Assembly (NCBI RefSeq): GCF_029224025.1
Contig: NZ_CP119392.1
Coordinates: forward strand, 2,875,001-2,939,000
Direction: 5' to 3'
Origin: Rhodanobacter sp. AS-Z3
Lineage (GTDB): Bacteria; Pseudomonadota; Gammaproteobacteria; Xanthomonadales; Rhodanobacteraceae
DNA: 64,000 nucleotides
In this document: positions 52,588-63,199 of the stretch, one piece after another
Layout of the letters: every line of letters starts with the position of its first letter
Numbering within the stretch: position 1 is the first letter of the stretch
The notes under the pieces: generated by a model
What the model was told of the DNA's origin: nothing
Seen by the model: only the letters and a program-made list of their open reading frames with translations
Databases searched by the model: none
Translations under genes and position numbers: made by a program

Positions 52588-53613
52588 CTAGCTCCCGATT
52601 ACCACTGGCTCCGGTTCCAGCTGCACGCCGAACTTCTTGCGTACGCCTGCCATGACTTTTTGCGCCAACGCCCACAGTTGCGGACCGGTGGCATTGCCGT
52701 GATTGACCAGCACCAGCGCATGCCGATTGGAGATGCCGGCGTCACCTTCACGCAGCCCCTTGAAGCCGGCCGCTTCGATCAGCCATGCCGCCGACAGTTT
52801 GCTGCGGCCATCCGCTTGCGGCCACGCAGCCAGTTCGGGATGCTCGCGCTTCAGCGCTTCAGCCAGCGCGGCATCAACGATCGGGTTCTTGAAGAAGCTG
52901 CCTGCGTTGCCGATCACCGCCGGGTCGGGCAGCTTTTTCGTACGCAGGTGCACCACCGCTTCGGCCACGTGGAATGGCGCAGGCTTGTCGACACCCATCC
53001 GCGCCAGCTGCTCGTCGATGCCGGCGTAGTCGGTTCGCAGTGGGCGATTGCGCGGCAACAGGAAACGCACGGCGGTAACGATGTAACGACCGGGCTCGCG
53101 CTTGAACAGCGAGTCGCGGTAGCCGAATGCGCAGGTGGCGTGATCGAGAATCACCACGCGCTGTTCTCGGGTATCCCACGCTTCCACGCTTTCGACGAAC
53201 TCGGCCACTTCGCAACCGTAGGCACCGATGTTCTGGATCGGCGCGGCACCGACGGTACCGGGAATCAGGATCAGATTCTCAAGACCCGCATACCCCTGAC
53301 CCAAGGTCCAGCGCACGAAATCATCCCAGCGCTCGCCCGCAGCCACAGCGATGCGCGCACTATCGCCATCGCTTTCAACCTGCACGCCGCGGGTCGCCAT
53401 GACCACCACGGTGCCGTCGAAATCGCCGGTGAACAACACATTGCTGCCCTCACCCAAGGGCAGCACGCAGCCGTTGCGGATAGCCAGGAATTCGAGCAGC
53501 TCGGGCAGCTTCGAGGCATCACGAATTTCGGCCAGCAGGCGCGCACGCGCGTCCACGCGCAGCGTATTTCGCGACGCCAGCGAGGCATGCTCGATCAGCG
53601 TATAGCCGCCCAT
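52588..53613 (-). CDS. murB: UDP-N-acetylenolpyruvoylglucosamine reductase
   Basis: A 341-aa FAD enzyme of peptidoglycan synthesis that reduces UDP-GlcNAc-enolpyruvate. Landmarks: LPLGEGSNVLFTGDFDG (FAD loop), LILIPGTVGAAPIQNIGAYGCEV, and the proton-donor Ser in VIGNAGSFFKNP. The family start MGGYTLIEHASLASRNTLRV corresponds to the ATG at 53613. The frame stays open upstream through five 21-bp repeats to an ATG at 53718 that overlaps pyrD, so a natural protein with 35 extra residues (MPAERID-type heptads) is possible. Confidence 0.94.
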   Translation of the reverse strand: MGGYTLIEHASLASRNTLRVDARARLLAEIRDASKLPELLEFLAIRNGCVLPLGEGSNVLFTGDFDGTVVVMATRGVQVESDGDSARIAVAAGERWDDFVRWTLGQGYAGLENLILIPGTVGAAPIQNIGAYGCEVAEFVESVEAWDTREQRVVILDHATCAFGYRDSLFKREPGRYIVTAVRFLLPRNRPLRTDYAGIDEQLARMGVDKPAPFHVAEAVVHLRTKKLPDPAVIGNAGSFFKNPIVDAALAEALKREHPELAAWPQADGRSKLSAAWLIEAAGFKGLREGDAGISNRHALVLVNHGNATGPQLWALAQKVMAGVRKKFGVQLEPEPVVIGS

Positions 53614-53715
53614 ATCTATTCGCTCTGCTGGCATGTCTATTCGCTCTGCTGGCATGTCTATTCGCTCCGCTGGCACGGCTGTTCGCTCCGCAGGCATCTC
53701 TACCCGTTCAATGGC
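53611..53715. repeat. 21-bp tandem repeat at the pyrD-murB junction
   Basis: Five units start at 53611, 53632, 53653, 53674 and 53695. The first three differ by at most two bases from each other; the last two are increasingly degenerate. In the murB frame each unit reads like MPAERID, and four of the five units carry an in-frame ATG and one a GTG, so the array supplies a series of possible starts. Confidence 0.85.
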
Positions 53716-54745
53716 CATGACCGGCCTCGTGATGGCGACGAATTTCGTTGACACATTCACCGATCAGATGCGGCCCGCGATAGATCAAACCCGAATAGAC
53801 CTGCACCAGCGAAGCGCCTGCATCGAGTTTCTCGACCGCATCACTGCCTTCGAGAATGCCGCCCACGCCAACCAGCGGAATACGCCCCTGCAAGCGCTGG
53901 TGCATGCCGGCAAGTACCGCGGTGGAGCGGGCAAACAACGGTTTGCCGGATAGCCCGCCTGCTTCGCCTCCGCGCGGATCGTCAGCCACTGAATCGTGAT
54001 CGATCGTGGTGTTACTGCAAATGACGCCGTCGATACCGGTGCGCAGCAGCACTTCAGCGATCGCATCAAGCTCGAGCTCCGAAAGATCAGGCGCAATCTT
54101 CAGCAACATCGGCTTGCGCTTGCCCTGTTGCGAGCCCAACCGCTCCTGTGCCGCGCGCAACACGGAAATGAATTTGTACAGCGTGGCTTCCTGCTGCAGG
54201 TCGCGCAGGCCAGCGGTGTTCGGCGAGGAAATATTCACCGTGATATAGGTGGCGTGTTCGTAGACCTTGTGCAGGCAGATCAGGTAGTCGTTGACCGCCT
54301 TCTCGTTCGGCGTGTCCTTGTTCTTGCCGATGTTGATGCCGAGCACACCGTGGTAACTCGACTTCTGCACGTTGCGCACCAGCGCATCGACGCCACCGTT
54401 GTTGAAGCCGAGCCGGTTGATGATCGCTTCGTGCTGCGGCAGCCGGAACATGCGCGGCTTGTCGTTGCCGGGTTGCGCCAGCGGCGTCACCGTGCCGACT
54501 TCAATGAAGCCGAAACCCAACGCATCGAGCGCGTCCAGGTGTTCGGCGTTCTTGTCCAACCCGGCAGCCAGGCCCACCGGATTCGGGAAAGTGATGCCGA
54601 AAACCGTGGTCGGCAGATCCGCCGGCGGCTTGGCGATCCAGTGCGCAAACCCACTGCGCTGGGCCACGCCCAACCCATACAGGGTCAGGTGGTGCGCCTT
54701 CTCGGCGTCGAGCTTGAACAGCAGCGGGCGCAGGATGTCGTACAT
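53708..54745 (-). CDS. pyrD: dihydroorotate dehydrogenase (quinone), class 2
   Basis: A 345-aa membrane-associated FMN enzyme of pyrimidine synthesis. It opens [21 protein letters not shown], the class-2 amphipathic membrane helix; then [60 protein letters not shown] with the catalytic-base Ser region, [11 protein letters not shown] and [13 protein letters not shown]. Its end overlaps the longest possible murB frame by 11 bp. Confidence 0.96.
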   Translation of the reverse strand: MYDILRPLLFKLDAEKAHHLTLYGLGVAQRSGFAHWIAKPPADLPTTVFGITFPNPVGLAAGLDKNAEHLDALDALGFGFIEVGTVTPLAQPGNDKPRMFRLPQHEAIINRLGFNNGGVDALVRNVQKSSYHGVLGINIGKNKDTPNEKAVNDYLICLHKVYEHATYITVNISSPNTAGLRDLQQEATLYKFISVLRAAQERLGSQQGKRKPMLLKIAPDLSELELDAIAEVLLRTGIDGVICSNTTIDHDSVADDPRGGEAGGLSGKPLFARSTAVLAGMHQRLQGRIPLVGVGGILEGSDAVEKLDAGASLVQVYSGLIYRGPHLIGECVNEIRRHHEAGHGH

Positions 54746-54823
54746 GGGTTTCCGATCAATGAGCCACAGGAAAACGGTAGTCGTCGGCGAAGTCTAGCCT
54801 GCCAGTGTTCCGGCCGCCGTCAC

Positions 54824-55597
54824 TCAGCCACTGAGCATCTGCCCGCCATCGACAACGAGGGTCTGGCCGGTGATCCAACCCGCCCATGGCGAGGCGAGGA
54901 ACAGCGCCGCGTGGGCGATCTCTTCGGGCTTGCCGAAACGACCAAACGGAATTTTTGCCAGGGTGGCGTGATAAAGCTCGGGTTGTTCGACCCGGCGGCG
55001 ATCCCACAAGCCATCGGCAAAGGCGATCGAGCCCGGTGCAATCGCATTGACGCGGATGCGATCAGCGGCCAGTGCCGCCGCCTGAGACATCGTGTATTGG
55101 CTGAGCGCGGCCTTCACCGCCGCATAGGCAGCGCCATTCGGACGCGGACGAAACGCGGCGATCGAACTGGTATGCAGGATGCAGCCGTGATCGGAAGCTT
55201 TCAGATACGGCAACGCAGCCCGCGAGGCACGCACGGCAGCCATCAAGTCGACGTTGAAACCAGCCAGCCAGCTTTCATCGCCCTCGCCGAAGCCGTAGCC
55301 ACTGGCGTTGTTGACCAGCACATCGATACCGCCCAGCGCACTCGCCGCCTCAGCGATCCACGCGTCGATCGCCGTGCCGTCTGCGAGATCGCCAACTTTC
55401 GCATGTGCGATCACGCCATGCGCTTCGATCGCTTGACGGGTTTCTTCCAACGCCGTTGCACCGCGCGCACAGATCGACACCGCCGCGCCGGCCTCGGCAA
55501 AACTCAGCGCGATACTGCGACCGATACCGCGACTACCGCCGGCAACCAGCACGCGATAGCCGTGAAAGTTGAACGGAGTCGAAGACCGGTCGCTCAT
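54824..55597 (-). CDS. SDR-family oxidoreductase
   Basis: A 257-aa classical short-chain dehydrogenase. It has the cofactor motif VLVAGGSRGIGRSIAL near residue 18, NNASG, the catalytic Ser in HTSSIAAFRP, and the Tyr-x3-Lys in AAYAAVKAAL, followed by RVNAIAPGSIAF. It ends in ITGQTLVVDGGQML, typical of FabG-like members. The ATG at 55597 is chosen over an in-frame TTG at 55621. It precedes pyrD with a 78-bp gap. Substrate unknown. Confidence 0.9.
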   Translation of the reverse strand: MSDRSSTPFNFHGYRVLVAGGSRGIGRSIALSFAEAGAAVSICARGATALEETRQAIEAHGVIAHAKVGDLADGTAIDAWIAEAASALGGIDVLVNNASGYGFGEGDESWLAGFNVDLMAAVRASRAALPYLKASDHGCILHTSSIAAFRPRPNGAAYAAVKAALSQYTMSQAAALAADRIRVNAIAPGSIAFADGLWDRRRVEQPELYHATLAKIPFGRFGKPEEIAHAALFLASPWAGWITGQTLVVDGGQMLSG

Positions 55598-55604
55598 GCG
55601 TGGA

Positions 55605-55907
55605 TCAATGCCAGCCGGCAACCGCGAAGCCGAAAAACAGCACGGCCATCAGCAGCAACCCAGCCAGTACGCAAAAGCCCAACTGCACGTAACCCAACAC
55701 CAGACCGGCCACAGCCATGCCGTCGCCTTCCATGCGGTTGTCGATCGGGCTGCGACGAATTTCGCCACGCGCCAGGTGGCCGCAGACAATCGCCACCAGC
55801 GCACCAATGAAAGGCAGCAGGAACCAGGTCACGATGCCAAACACCAGGCTGACCACGGCCAGCGAACTGGTCGCATTGCCGGGCCGGTAGGACGGTTGAT
55901 AGCTCAT
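55605..55907 (-). CDS. DUF4190 membrane protein
   Basis: A 100-aa protein with two hydrophobic helices (ATSSLAVVSLVFGIVTWFLL... and LGYVQLGFCVLAGLLLMAVL) separated by GHLARGEIRRSPIDNRMEGDGMAVAGLVLG, the DUF4190 signature. The start is MSYQPSYRPG at 55907, or the GTG at 55919 four codons upstream. The function of the family is not known. Confidence 0.8.
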   Translation of the reverse strand: MSYQPSYRPGNATSSLAVVSLVFGIVTWFLLPFIGALVAIVCGHLARGEIRRSPIDNRMEGDGMAVAGLVLGYVQLGFCVLAGLLLMAVLFFGFAVAGWH

Positions 55908-55995
55908 CGGGTTGCTCACTCGTCAGGAAGGTGGAACCACGCCGTCGTGCACGGAACCGTCGCAGGCAGTGAACCGCCTGCGACGGCTTGCTTGA

Positions 55996-57531
55996 TTACA
56001 CCGTGAACTTGATGCCCTGTGCCAGCGGCAGAGCATCGGAGTAATTGATGGTGTTGGTCTGGCGGCGCATGTAGACCTTCCAGGCATCCGAACCGGACTC
56101 GCGACCGCCGCCCGTTTCTTTCTCGCCACCGAATGCGCCGCCAATCTCGGCACCCGAGGTGCCGATGTTGACGTTGGCAATGCCGCAATCCGAACCGGCG
56201 GCCGACAGGAACTGCTCGGCCGAGCGCAGGTTGTTGGTGAAGATCGACGAAGACAGGCCCTGCGGCACGTCGTTCTGCATGTCGATCGCCTCGTCCAGCG
56301 TCTTGAACGGCATCACGTAAAGGATCGGTGCAAACGTTTCGGTCTGCACCACGTCATCGGAATTCTTCACGCCGGTGACAATGGTCGGCAGTACGAAGTT
56401 GCCCTTGCGATCGGTCAACGCCTTGCCGCCGGTGCGCACGGTGCCACCCGCAGCCTTGGCATTTTCCACCGCCTTCAGATAACCCTGCACCGCTTCCTGG
56501 CTGTTCAGCGGACCCATCAGCGTGGTGGCCAAGGTCGGATCGCCGATCTTGCCTTCAACCTGCTGATACGCCTTGACCAAGGTGTCGACCACGTTGTCGA
56601 AAATCGACTCCTGCACGAACAAACGACGGGTCGTGGTGCAGCGCTGGCCGGCGGTACCGACGGCACCGAACACGATGCCCGGGATCGCCAGCTTCAGGTC
56701 GGCGGTGTCGTCCAGAATGATCGCGTTGTTGCCACCCAATTCCAGCAGCGAACGACCCATGCGCTGGGCGACGCGCTCGCCGACCATGCGGCCGACCTTG
56801 GTCGAACCGGTAAAGCTGATCAGCGGAATGCGCTTGTCGTCGACGAAGCTCTGCGCCAGATCACTGCCCGCATCGTTGAACAGGAAGAACAGATCCGGGA
56901 AGCCGCCGTCCTTCAGCGCTTCGTTGCAGATCTTCATTGTGGCGATCGCCGACAACGGGGTCTTCGGCGACGGCTTCCAGATGCAGATGTCGCCGGCGAT
57001 CGTCGCCAGCATCGCATTCCACGCCCACACCGCCACCGGGAAGTTGAACGCGCTGATGATGCCGACCAGACCCAGCGGGTGGTACTGGTCATACATGCGG
57101 TGGCCGGGACGCTCCGAGTGCATGGTTGCGCCGTACATCATGCGGCTCTGGCCCACCGCGAAATCGGCGATGTCGATCATCTCCTGCACTTCGCCGTCGC
57201 CTTCGGGCTTGATCTTGCCCATTTCCAGTGCAACCAGCGAACCCAGCGCGTCCTTGTGCTTGCGCAGCGCTTCGCCACACAGGCGCACCGCTTCACCGCG
57301 CAGCGGCGCCGGCGTGGTCTTCCACACCTTGAATGCCGCCTGGGCGCGCTGGACGATCACTTCATAGTCAGCCGCGCTGGACGCATGCACGGTACCGAGC
57401 ACTTCTCCGGTGGCCGGATTCACCGGCTGCAGCGCGCCGGCGTCGGTGGTCTTGGACCACTCGCCCTGGCCGAGGTAGCTGCCGGACTGCTCGCCCTTGA
57501 GGTTGAGCGCGTTGAGGATTGCATGGGACAT
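55996..57531 (-). CDS. ALDH7-type aldehyde dehydrogenase (aminoadipate-semialdehyde type)
   Basis: A 511-aa NAD-dependent dehydrogenase of the ALDH7/AmaB group. It has [26 protein letters not shown]264 in LELGGNNAI and the nucleophile C298 in [12 protein letters not shown], plus the ALDH7 hallmark [18 protein letters not shown] near the end. Members oxidise alpha-aminoadipate semialdehyde in lysine breakdown. The ATG at 57531 follows ATCC-rich sequence without a strong ribosome site. It is monocistronic. Confidence 0.9.
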   Translation of the reverse strand: MSHAILNALNLKGEQSGSYLGQGEWSKTTDAGALQPVNPATGEVLGTVHASSAADYEVIVQRAQAAFKVWKTTPAPLRGEAVRLCGEALRKHKDALGSLVALEMGKIKPEGDGEVQEMIDIADFAVGQSRMMYGATMHSERPGHRMYDQYHPLGLVGIISAFNFPVAVWAWNAMLATIAGDICIWKPSPKTPLSAIATMKICNEALKDGGFPDLFFLFNDAGSDLAQSFVDDKRIPLISFTGSTKVGRMVGERVAQRMGRSLLELGGNNAIILDDTADLKLAIPGIVFGAVGTAGQRCTTTRRLFVQESIFDNVVDTLVKAYQQVEGKIGDPTLATTLMGPLNSQEAVQGYLKAVENAKAAGGTVRTGGKALTDRKGNFVLPTIVTGVKNSDDVVQTETFAPILYVMPFKTLDEAIDMQNDVPQGLSSSIFTNNLRSAEQFLSAAGSDCGIANVNIGTSGAEIGGAFGGEKETGGGRESGSDAWKVYMRRQTNTINYSDALPLAQGIKFTV

Positions 57532-57715
57532 GGATGTCTCCTGAGACGTGCGGCGCCCGCAGGCACCGTGAATGAAAACTGTAATCCGCCATTCTAGCAG
57601 GGCTGGCCAACCGGCTCCCGCACCGCCTTTGCGGACGCTCCGCCAGCTGTCAACGCGCGAACCCGCGTGTGCGCGGATCGCGCCATCGTGCGATCCATGC
57701 CAAAATCCCGGCGAT

Positions 57716-57792
<77 letters not shown>

Positions 57793-57824
57793 AATGCCTG
57801 TTCCAGCCGGGGGCGCACGGCCCG

Positions 57825-59135
57825 CTACTGACCCCATGTGGCAAACATCACCACAGCGGCCGCCGCCATCACCAGGGTGGCCAGCCAGCCAACCAGTTTC
57901 AGTCGCAGCGAGATGACGAACTTGCCCATCACCTTGCGCTGCGCTGCCAGCAGCATGATCACCACCATCAGCGGCACCGCGATCACGCCGTTGATCACCG
58001 CACTCCAGAACAGCATGCGGATCGGGTCGATCGGCGAGAAGCTCAGCAGCACGCCGAACAGGGTCGCCAGCGCAATCGTGGCGTAAAACAAGCGGGCTTT
58101 GCGCGGCGCGAACTCCAACCCCGTCTTCCAGCGAAACGCTTCGCCCAGCGCGTAAGCGCAGGAGCCCGCCAAAACGGGCAGCGCCAACAGGCCGGTACCG
58201 ATGATGCCAGCGGCAAACAGCCAGAACGCAAACCGGCCGGCGATCGGTCGCAGCGCGGCCGCCGCGTCGGACGAGGTCTGGATGTCGGTCTGGCCATGGG
58301 CGTGCAGGACGACCGCCGCAGTCAGGATGATGAAAAACGCCACCACTTCCGAAAACAGCATGCCGCTGATCGTGTCCACGTTGATCCGCCGCAACGCCGC
58401 CGGGCCTTGCTGCGGCGCACGCCGCAGCGCCTTGCGTCCAGGCGTGATGCGCACTTCGTTGGCCTCTTCCGAGGCCTGCCAGAAAAACAGGTAGGGACTG
58501 ATCGTGGTGCCAAACACGGCCACCACCGCCACGGCATACTTGGCGTCCAGATGTATGGTCGGCAGAAAGGTGCCCTTGGCAACCGCGAGCCACGGCACAT
58601 CGATGACCAGCACCGTGCCGACATAGGCGAACAGGCTGAAGGTCAGCACTTTCAGCAACGGCGAATATCTGGCAAAGGGAATGAACACCTGCAGCACGAC
58701 CGACAGCGCCGCAAAGCCGACCGCATAGGCCACCGCCGGCCCACCGATCAACAGGTTCAGCGCCGCACCCATCGCGCCAATGTCTGCCGACAGATTGATG
58801 ATGTTGGCGATGAACAGCAGAAACACAAAGCCCATCACTACCGGGGCCGGATATTGCGAGCGAATATTTGCGGCCAGCCCCTTGCCAGTCACCCGGCCAA
58901 TCCGTGCGCAGATGGTCTGGATGCCGATCATCAGCGGCAATGCCAGCACCACCGTCCACAGCGTGCCATAGCCGTACGCGGCACCGACCTGCGAATAGGT
59001 GGCAATGCCACTCGGGTCATCATCGGCAGCACCGGTAATCAGGCCAGCGCCAAACTGACTCGGCAGAGACTTCTTCCCCGGGCGTTCGGAATCTTCCACA
59101 ACGGCCTGGACCAACGGGCCTTTCAATGCAGCCAT
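57825..59135 (-). CDS. Nramp-family metal transporter with non-canonical metal site
   Basis: A 436-aa membrane protein with about eleven helices. The first helix motif is ADDDPSGIATYSQVGAAYGYG; canonical Mn/Fe Nramp proteins have DPGN there, here DPSG (residues 40-43). The matching helix-six motif reads TTISPYLFFWQ rather than the usual MPHN type, losing the metal-binding Met. This suggests a divergent Nramp branch, such as the magnesium-type relatives, rather than a standard manganese importer. Start at 59135; an ATG at 59192 would add 19 residues. Confidence 0.85.
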   Translation of the reverse strand: MAALKGPLVQAVVEDSERPGKKSLPSQFGAGLITGAADDDPSGIATYSQVGAAYGYGTLWTVVLALPLMIGIQTICARIGRVTGKGLAANIRSQYPAPVVMGFVFLLFIANIINLSADIGAMGAALNLLIGGPAVAYAVGFAALSVVLQVFIPFARYSPLLKVLTFSLFAYVGTVLVIDVPWLAVAKGTFLPTIHLDAKYAVAVVAVFGTTISPYLFFWQASEEANEVRITPGRKALRRAPQQGPAALRRINVDTISGMLFSEVVAFFIILTAAVVLHAHGQTDIQTSSDAAAALRPIAGRFAFWLFAAGIIGTGLLALPVLAGSCAYALGEAFRWKTGLEFAPRKARLFYATIALATLFGVLLSFSPIDPIRMLFWSAVINGVIAVPLMVVIMLLAAQRKVMGKFVISLRLKLVGWLATLVMAAAAVVMFATWGQ

Positions 59136-59311
59136 CGCCTGATACTCAATCTGTCGGGGTGAACGTGGCCGGCTGAATGACCCGGAAAGCATGCAGTATG
59201 TTCTGGCGATTGTCGGCTTGCCCCACTTCGCGGAGCTTTCGTCACCAGACGATGGCTAATCCAATCGGGTCCACGGCAACCAGCGTTCATCACAGCCACC
59301 GACGTCGACCG

Positions 59312-60871
59312 TCAGGAACTGCACGACAGCATCGAGCATCCGGCCTTATGCCTGGCCCAGTCCGGCCGCTTCTGCGCAAACGCCTCGCGACCGGGCTGGT
59401 CGTCATAAGGGCGGCGCATCACGTCAAGCAGCTCGGCAATCCCTTCGGCATCGCCCTGCATGGCACGATCGATCGCCTGCTGCGCCAGATAGTTGCGCAG
59501 TACATAACGCGGGTTCGCCAGACGCATCTGCTCGCGGCGTTGTTCGGGTGTCAACGCATCAGCGGCAAGACGCGCCGCGTAGCGGGTCAGCCAGTCATTG
59601 AGCGCCGGCTCCGCTTCACGCCGTTTCGCCTCGTCGTAAAACGCATCGTGCATCGGTGCCAGCGTCGGCGTGTTTCGATCGACCTCACCCAGCGCGCGAA
59701 ACCACAGCGTCATATCGATCTCGGCCTGCTGCATCAAGGCCTGCAAGGACTGCATCAAGACCACGTCGTCGTCGCGACATTCGGCGAGGCCGAGTTTCGC
59801 GGCAATGTTGCGGCGATCAGCAGCGGCGTAGGCCGCCGCATAGCGATCCAGCCCCACCTGCAGCGGCGCCACGTCCGCGAACAAGGGCGCCAGTGCACCG
59901 GCCAGTCGGCTCAGGTTCCACCACGCCACGTCCGGCTGCTGGCCAAAACGATAGCGGCGGCGCTGTGCATCGGTGGTATTCGGCGTCCAGTCCGCGTCGT
60001 AATTGTCGACCCAGCCGTACGGGCCATAGTCGATGGTCAGGCCCAGGATCGACATGTTGTCGGTATTCATCACGCCGTGCACGAAGCCGACGCGAATCCA
60101 GTGGGCAATCATCGTGGCGGTGCGCTCGCACACCTGGGCAAACCATTCGGCGTACAAGGCTTCACCACTACCCGTGAGTTCCGGATAGTCACGCTCGATG
60201 GTGAAGGCGACCAGTTGCTGCAGCAGACCGACATCACCACGCGACGCCGGCAATTCGAAGTTGCCGAAACGAATGAACGACGGCGCCGCACGACAGACGA
60301 TCGCGCCCGGCTCGGTCGCTGCGTTGCCGTCGTAGAACATGTCGCGCAATACCGGCTCGCCGGTGCCAACCAGACTGAGCGCACGCGTGGTCGGCACGCC
60401 CAGATGATGCATCGCCTCGCTGCACAGGAACTCGCGCACCGACGAGCGCAGCACCGCACGGCCGTCCGCACCGCGCGAATACGGCGTCAAGCCAGCGCCC
60501 TTCAATTGCAACTCCCAACGCTCGCCCGCCGCGTTGATCACCTCACCCAGCGAAATCGCCCTGCCATCGCCAAGCTGCCCGGCCCAGTGGCCGAACTGGT
60601 GGCCGCCGTAATTTGCCGCGTAGGGCTGCATGCCATCGAGCAACAGGTTGCCACCGAACACGCGAGCGAACTCGGCTGAGCGGACATCAGCCTCGGAAAG
60701 GTCCAGCACAGCGGCCATTTCCGCCGAATGCGCGAGCAATCTTGGCGCCGCTACCGGGGTGGGATCGACCCGCGAATACAGCGCACCTTCCACCTGACGC
60801 AGGCCGATGCCCTGCTCCGGATCGCCGGGCAGGTCACGTACGAAAGCATTGTCGAAGCGCCACTGGAACAT
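59312..60871 (-). CDS. selO: protein adenylyltransferase SelO (YdiU)
   Basis: A 519-aa pseudokinase-fold enzyme that transfers AMP to proteins in redox stress. Clear blocks: [69 protein letters not shown], and [22 protein letters not shown] with the metal-binding Asp/Asn. The tail ends CSMLSCSS; the C-terminal Cys region is where animal SelO carries selenocysteine. Monocistronic. Confidence 0.95.
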   Translation of the reverse strand: MFQWRFDNAFVRDLPGDPEQGIGLRQVEGALYSRVDPTPVAAPRLLAHSAEMAAVLDLSEADVRSAEFARVFGGNLLLDGMQPYAANYGGHQFGHWAGQLGDGRAISLGEVINAAGERWELQLKGAGLTPYSRGADGRAVLRSSVREFLCSEAMHHLGVPTTRALSLVGTGEPVLRDMFYDGNAATEPGAIVCRAAPSFIRFGNFELPASRGDVGLLQQLVAFTIERDYPELTGSGEALYAEWFAQVCERTATMIAHWIRVGFVHGVMNTDNMSILGLTIDYGPYGWVDNYDADWTPNTTDAQRRRYRFGQQPDVAWWNLSRLAGALAPLFADVAPLQVGLDRYAAAYAAADRRNIAAKLGLAECRDDDVVLMQSLQALMQQAEIDMTLWFRALGEVDRNTPTLAPMHDAFYDEAKRREAEPALNDWLTRYAARLAADALTPEQRREQMRLANPRYVLRNYLAQQAIDRAMQGDAEGIAELLDVMRRPYDDQPGREAFAQKRPDWARHKAGCSMLSCSS

Positions 60872-60958
60872 GCCGAGATGACCGCAAGAGGATGCCGCTT
60901 ATATTCGGGCGGCCGCGATGCGATGCAAGGCAGCGACACCAACTGCCCGCATCAGATG

Positions 60959-62239
60959 TCAGCGCGCGACAGGCTTGTGCCGGCGCGCAATGCGACGTTC
61001 TGCCTTCAATCGCTCATACACGGTAAGCACGGCCGTGCCGTAGCCCTTGGCCAGGCTTGGCGTGCGGCTGTGGTAGTAACCCACACCCATCACGCGGTCG
61101 CGGGTACGGTGCATACCGTCGCGCAGGATTTTCGCCGCTACCGTGATGTTGGTGCGCGGGTCCAGCAGAATCAGCGGATCGCGTACGGCATCGCGATGCA
61201 TCGGGTAATAGACCTGCATGATGCCCACGTCCTGCACGGCCGAGCCAAACTGGCTGGCTGCCGCCATCTGCAATTGCACATGCTGGCGATCACCGCGCAC
61301 CAGGTGGTCGTCAACCCGGAACAGCCACGGTGTCGGCGCCACCTTGCCGTCCGGATACAGCGATTTCGATTCGACCAGCGCCACGCTGTACAGCAGCAGC
61401 GGATCAATGTCATACGCCTTGCCCACCTGAGCCCACAGGCTGTGGCGAGACGTGATGTCCAGATTCGGATCAGCCATCGGCATCATCAGGTCCATCGTGC
61501 TGACTTCGCTCAGCAGCCGCTCGGCCGAGGGCGCAGCCGGGGCACGATCAACGGCAAGACCGGCCTCCGCCAGCGGCTCGTCATGCGTTGTCACCAGCGC
61601 GGTGGCAGGTGGAACCACCGTCTGCTCGACTGGCTGGACCACCGGTGGGGCCACGTTGGCCGTGACCGGCTGTACAGCCGCCACACCTGAGATCCTCGCT
61701 ACCGGCACCGTCGAATGAGCGCCGTGCCAGGCCATGCCGCCCAGCGCTGTCGCGGCGCCCGCAGCAACAACCAACAAGGCGGCGATGGCCAACCGAGGCG
61801 GCGCCAACAGTACCGACTTCCGCGCAATCGCTTGCGCGCGAACAAACTGGCCACCGGAAGCCACTGCCGCACAGCCGCTCCCCGCCAACCTGACAAGCCA
61901 TTGCCCGAATCCCACCGCGCGCCCGCGTAGCAGCGGAACGAGCGGCTGCAACGACGCCGACGATCGCCGCTGGCGTGCCAGCGCTGGCATCAAGACTTTC
62001 CAATCGGTGGCACGGTAGCGCGGTGCCAAGCGCGCTTTTTTCGAGCGAACTGGCGCGGCAAGCGCAAGCCGTGATCCAGAGCTCACCGGCAAGGCACGCG
62101 GGCTGGGTCGGCGCTGCGGACCGTGGAATCGACCCGTCGCCGAAGCGCACGCACGCGCAGCCGCAGCCTCGCCGCGGGCTGCGGCGGTTTCCGAACCCTC
62201 TGGTTTGTCGCCGGATTCGCGGTGCATCGCACCTGTCAT
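60959..62239 (-). CDS. membrane-anchored lytic transglycosylase-like protein
   Basis: About 426 aa, start uncertain. A low-complexity basic N-terminus precedes one membrane helix (LAIAALLVVAAGAATALGGMAW) and a Pro/Val-rich linker. The C-terminal lysozyme-like domain begins near SLWAQVGKAYDIDPLLLYSVALVESKS, whose Glu in ALVES is the likely catalytic acid, then QDVGIMQVYYPMH, DPRTNITVAAKILRDGM and VGYYHSRTP. It probably cuts peptidoglycan at the inner membrane's outer face. I use the ATG at 62239; an ATG at 61991 would give a shorter form. Confidence 0.78.
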   Translation of the reverse strand: MTGAMHRESGDKPEGSETAAARGEAAAARACASATGRFHGPQRRPSPRALPVSSGSRLALAAPVRSKKARLAPRYRATDWKVLMPALARQRRSSASLQPLVPLLRGRAVGFGQWLVRLAGSGCAAVASGGQFVRAQAIARKSVLLAPPRLAIAALLVVAAGAATALGGMAWHGAHSTVPVARISGVAAVQPVTANVAPPVVQPVEQTVVPPATALVTTHDEPLAEAGLAVDRAPAAPSAERLLSEVSTMDLMMPMADPNLDITSRHSLWAQVGKAYDIDPLLLYSVALVESKSLYPDGKVAPTPWLFRVDDHLVRGDRQHVQLQMAAASQFGSAVQDVGIMQVYYPMHRDAVRDPLILLDPRTNITVAAKILRDGMHRTRDRVMGVGYYHSRTPSLAKGYGTAVLTVYERLKAERRIARRHKPVAR

Positions 62240-62488
62240 CCGGCCGCTCGAACCATCCACGAATGAATCCTCGTCATGCCCCAGGGGGCTACGCACGATA
62301 CGCCAGCTTTGCCACGGTTGCCCGTAACACGAGGCTGGCACACACCTTTCGGCCAGCCATCAAGGCGACCCTTTGGCCCAGTCTGTGGCAGGCCAAAGGG
62401 GCATGATCGCACGTGAACCGCCCAATCCAACCTCACCGTGCGCGCTGGCCCCGGCTATAGTCGCGCTCGCCATCACACCGGAAAGTTC

Positions 62489-63079
62489 ATGAACACGCCC
62501 CCCGCCAACGATCTCAACGCCGACGCCCTGCCCGAGGACGCGCCCTATCTTGCCGCGACCACCCGCTGGGTGGAACGCGCGGTGATCGGCTTGAATCTGT
62601 GCCCGTTTGCCCGCGCGCCGCATGTGCAGGGCAAGCTGCGCATGCGGGTCAGTCAGGCGCGCGACACCGATGCCTTGCTCGACGACCTCTGCGGCGAACT
62701 GCAGTCGCTCAACGCACTGACCCCGGATGAATGTGAAACCGGCCTGCTGATCCATCCATTCGTGCTGGGCGATTTCCTCGACTACAACGACTTCCTCGAC
62801 GTCGCCGATGCTGCCGTGCAAACGCTGGGTCTGGAAGGCGAATGGCAGGTCGCCAGCTTCCATCCGCAGTATCAGTTCGCCGACAGCGAGCCCGAGGATG
62901 TGGAGAACTACAGCAACCGCTCGCCCTTCCCCACGCTGCATCTGCTGCGCGAAGCCAGCATCGAGCGGGCGATGGAACAGATGAGCGACACCGACGCGAT
63001 CTACCGGCGCAATATCGACACGCTGCAGAAGCTGGGGCCGCAGGGTTGGCAGGCGCTATGGGACGACACCACCGGCTGA
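62489..63079 (+). CDS. DUF1415 family protein
   Basis: A 196-aa protein of the DUF1415 family: WVERAVIGLNLCPFARAPHVQGKLR near the N-terminus and QVASFHPQYQFADSEPEDVENYSNRSPFPTLHLLRE in the second half, both typical. The ATG at 62489 begins the family N-terminus. The family is common in gammaproteobacteria; no biochemical function is known to me. Confidence 0.9.
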   Translation: MNTPPANDLNADALPEDAPYLAATTRWVERAVIGLNLCPFARAPHVQGKLRMRVSQARDTDALLDDLCGELQSLNALTPDECETGLLIHPFVLGDFLDYNDFLDVADAAVQTLGLEGEWQVASFHPQYQFADSEPEDVENYSNRSPFPTLHLLREASIERAMEQMSDTDAIYRRNIDTLQKLGPQGWQALWDDTTG

Positions 63080-63136
63080 GCAGTGGGCAGCATCCACCAA
63101 AAATTTCTAATGCGGTGAACCATCACCTTCGCCAGG

Positions 63137-63167
63137 ACGCGTCGGGCACGTGGCGTGCCCGACGCGT
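63137..63167. terminator. perfect 13-bp hairpin between convergent genes
   Basis: ACGCGTCGGGCAC (63137-63149), loop GTGGC, GTGCCCGACGCGT (63155-63167), with no T-tract on either side. Its place between the convergent DUF1415 and phosphatase genes suggests a transcription-end or mRNA-protecting hairpin. Confidence 0.5.
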
Positions 63168-63199
63168 GGTTCGAAAACGAGAGGTCTTTCGGCAACCGG

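Noticed and set aside
53633..53953. Plus-strand frame with repeated SIRSAGM units
   Set aside because: It is the antisense of the murB 21-bp repeats and of the pyrD end; no ribosome site.
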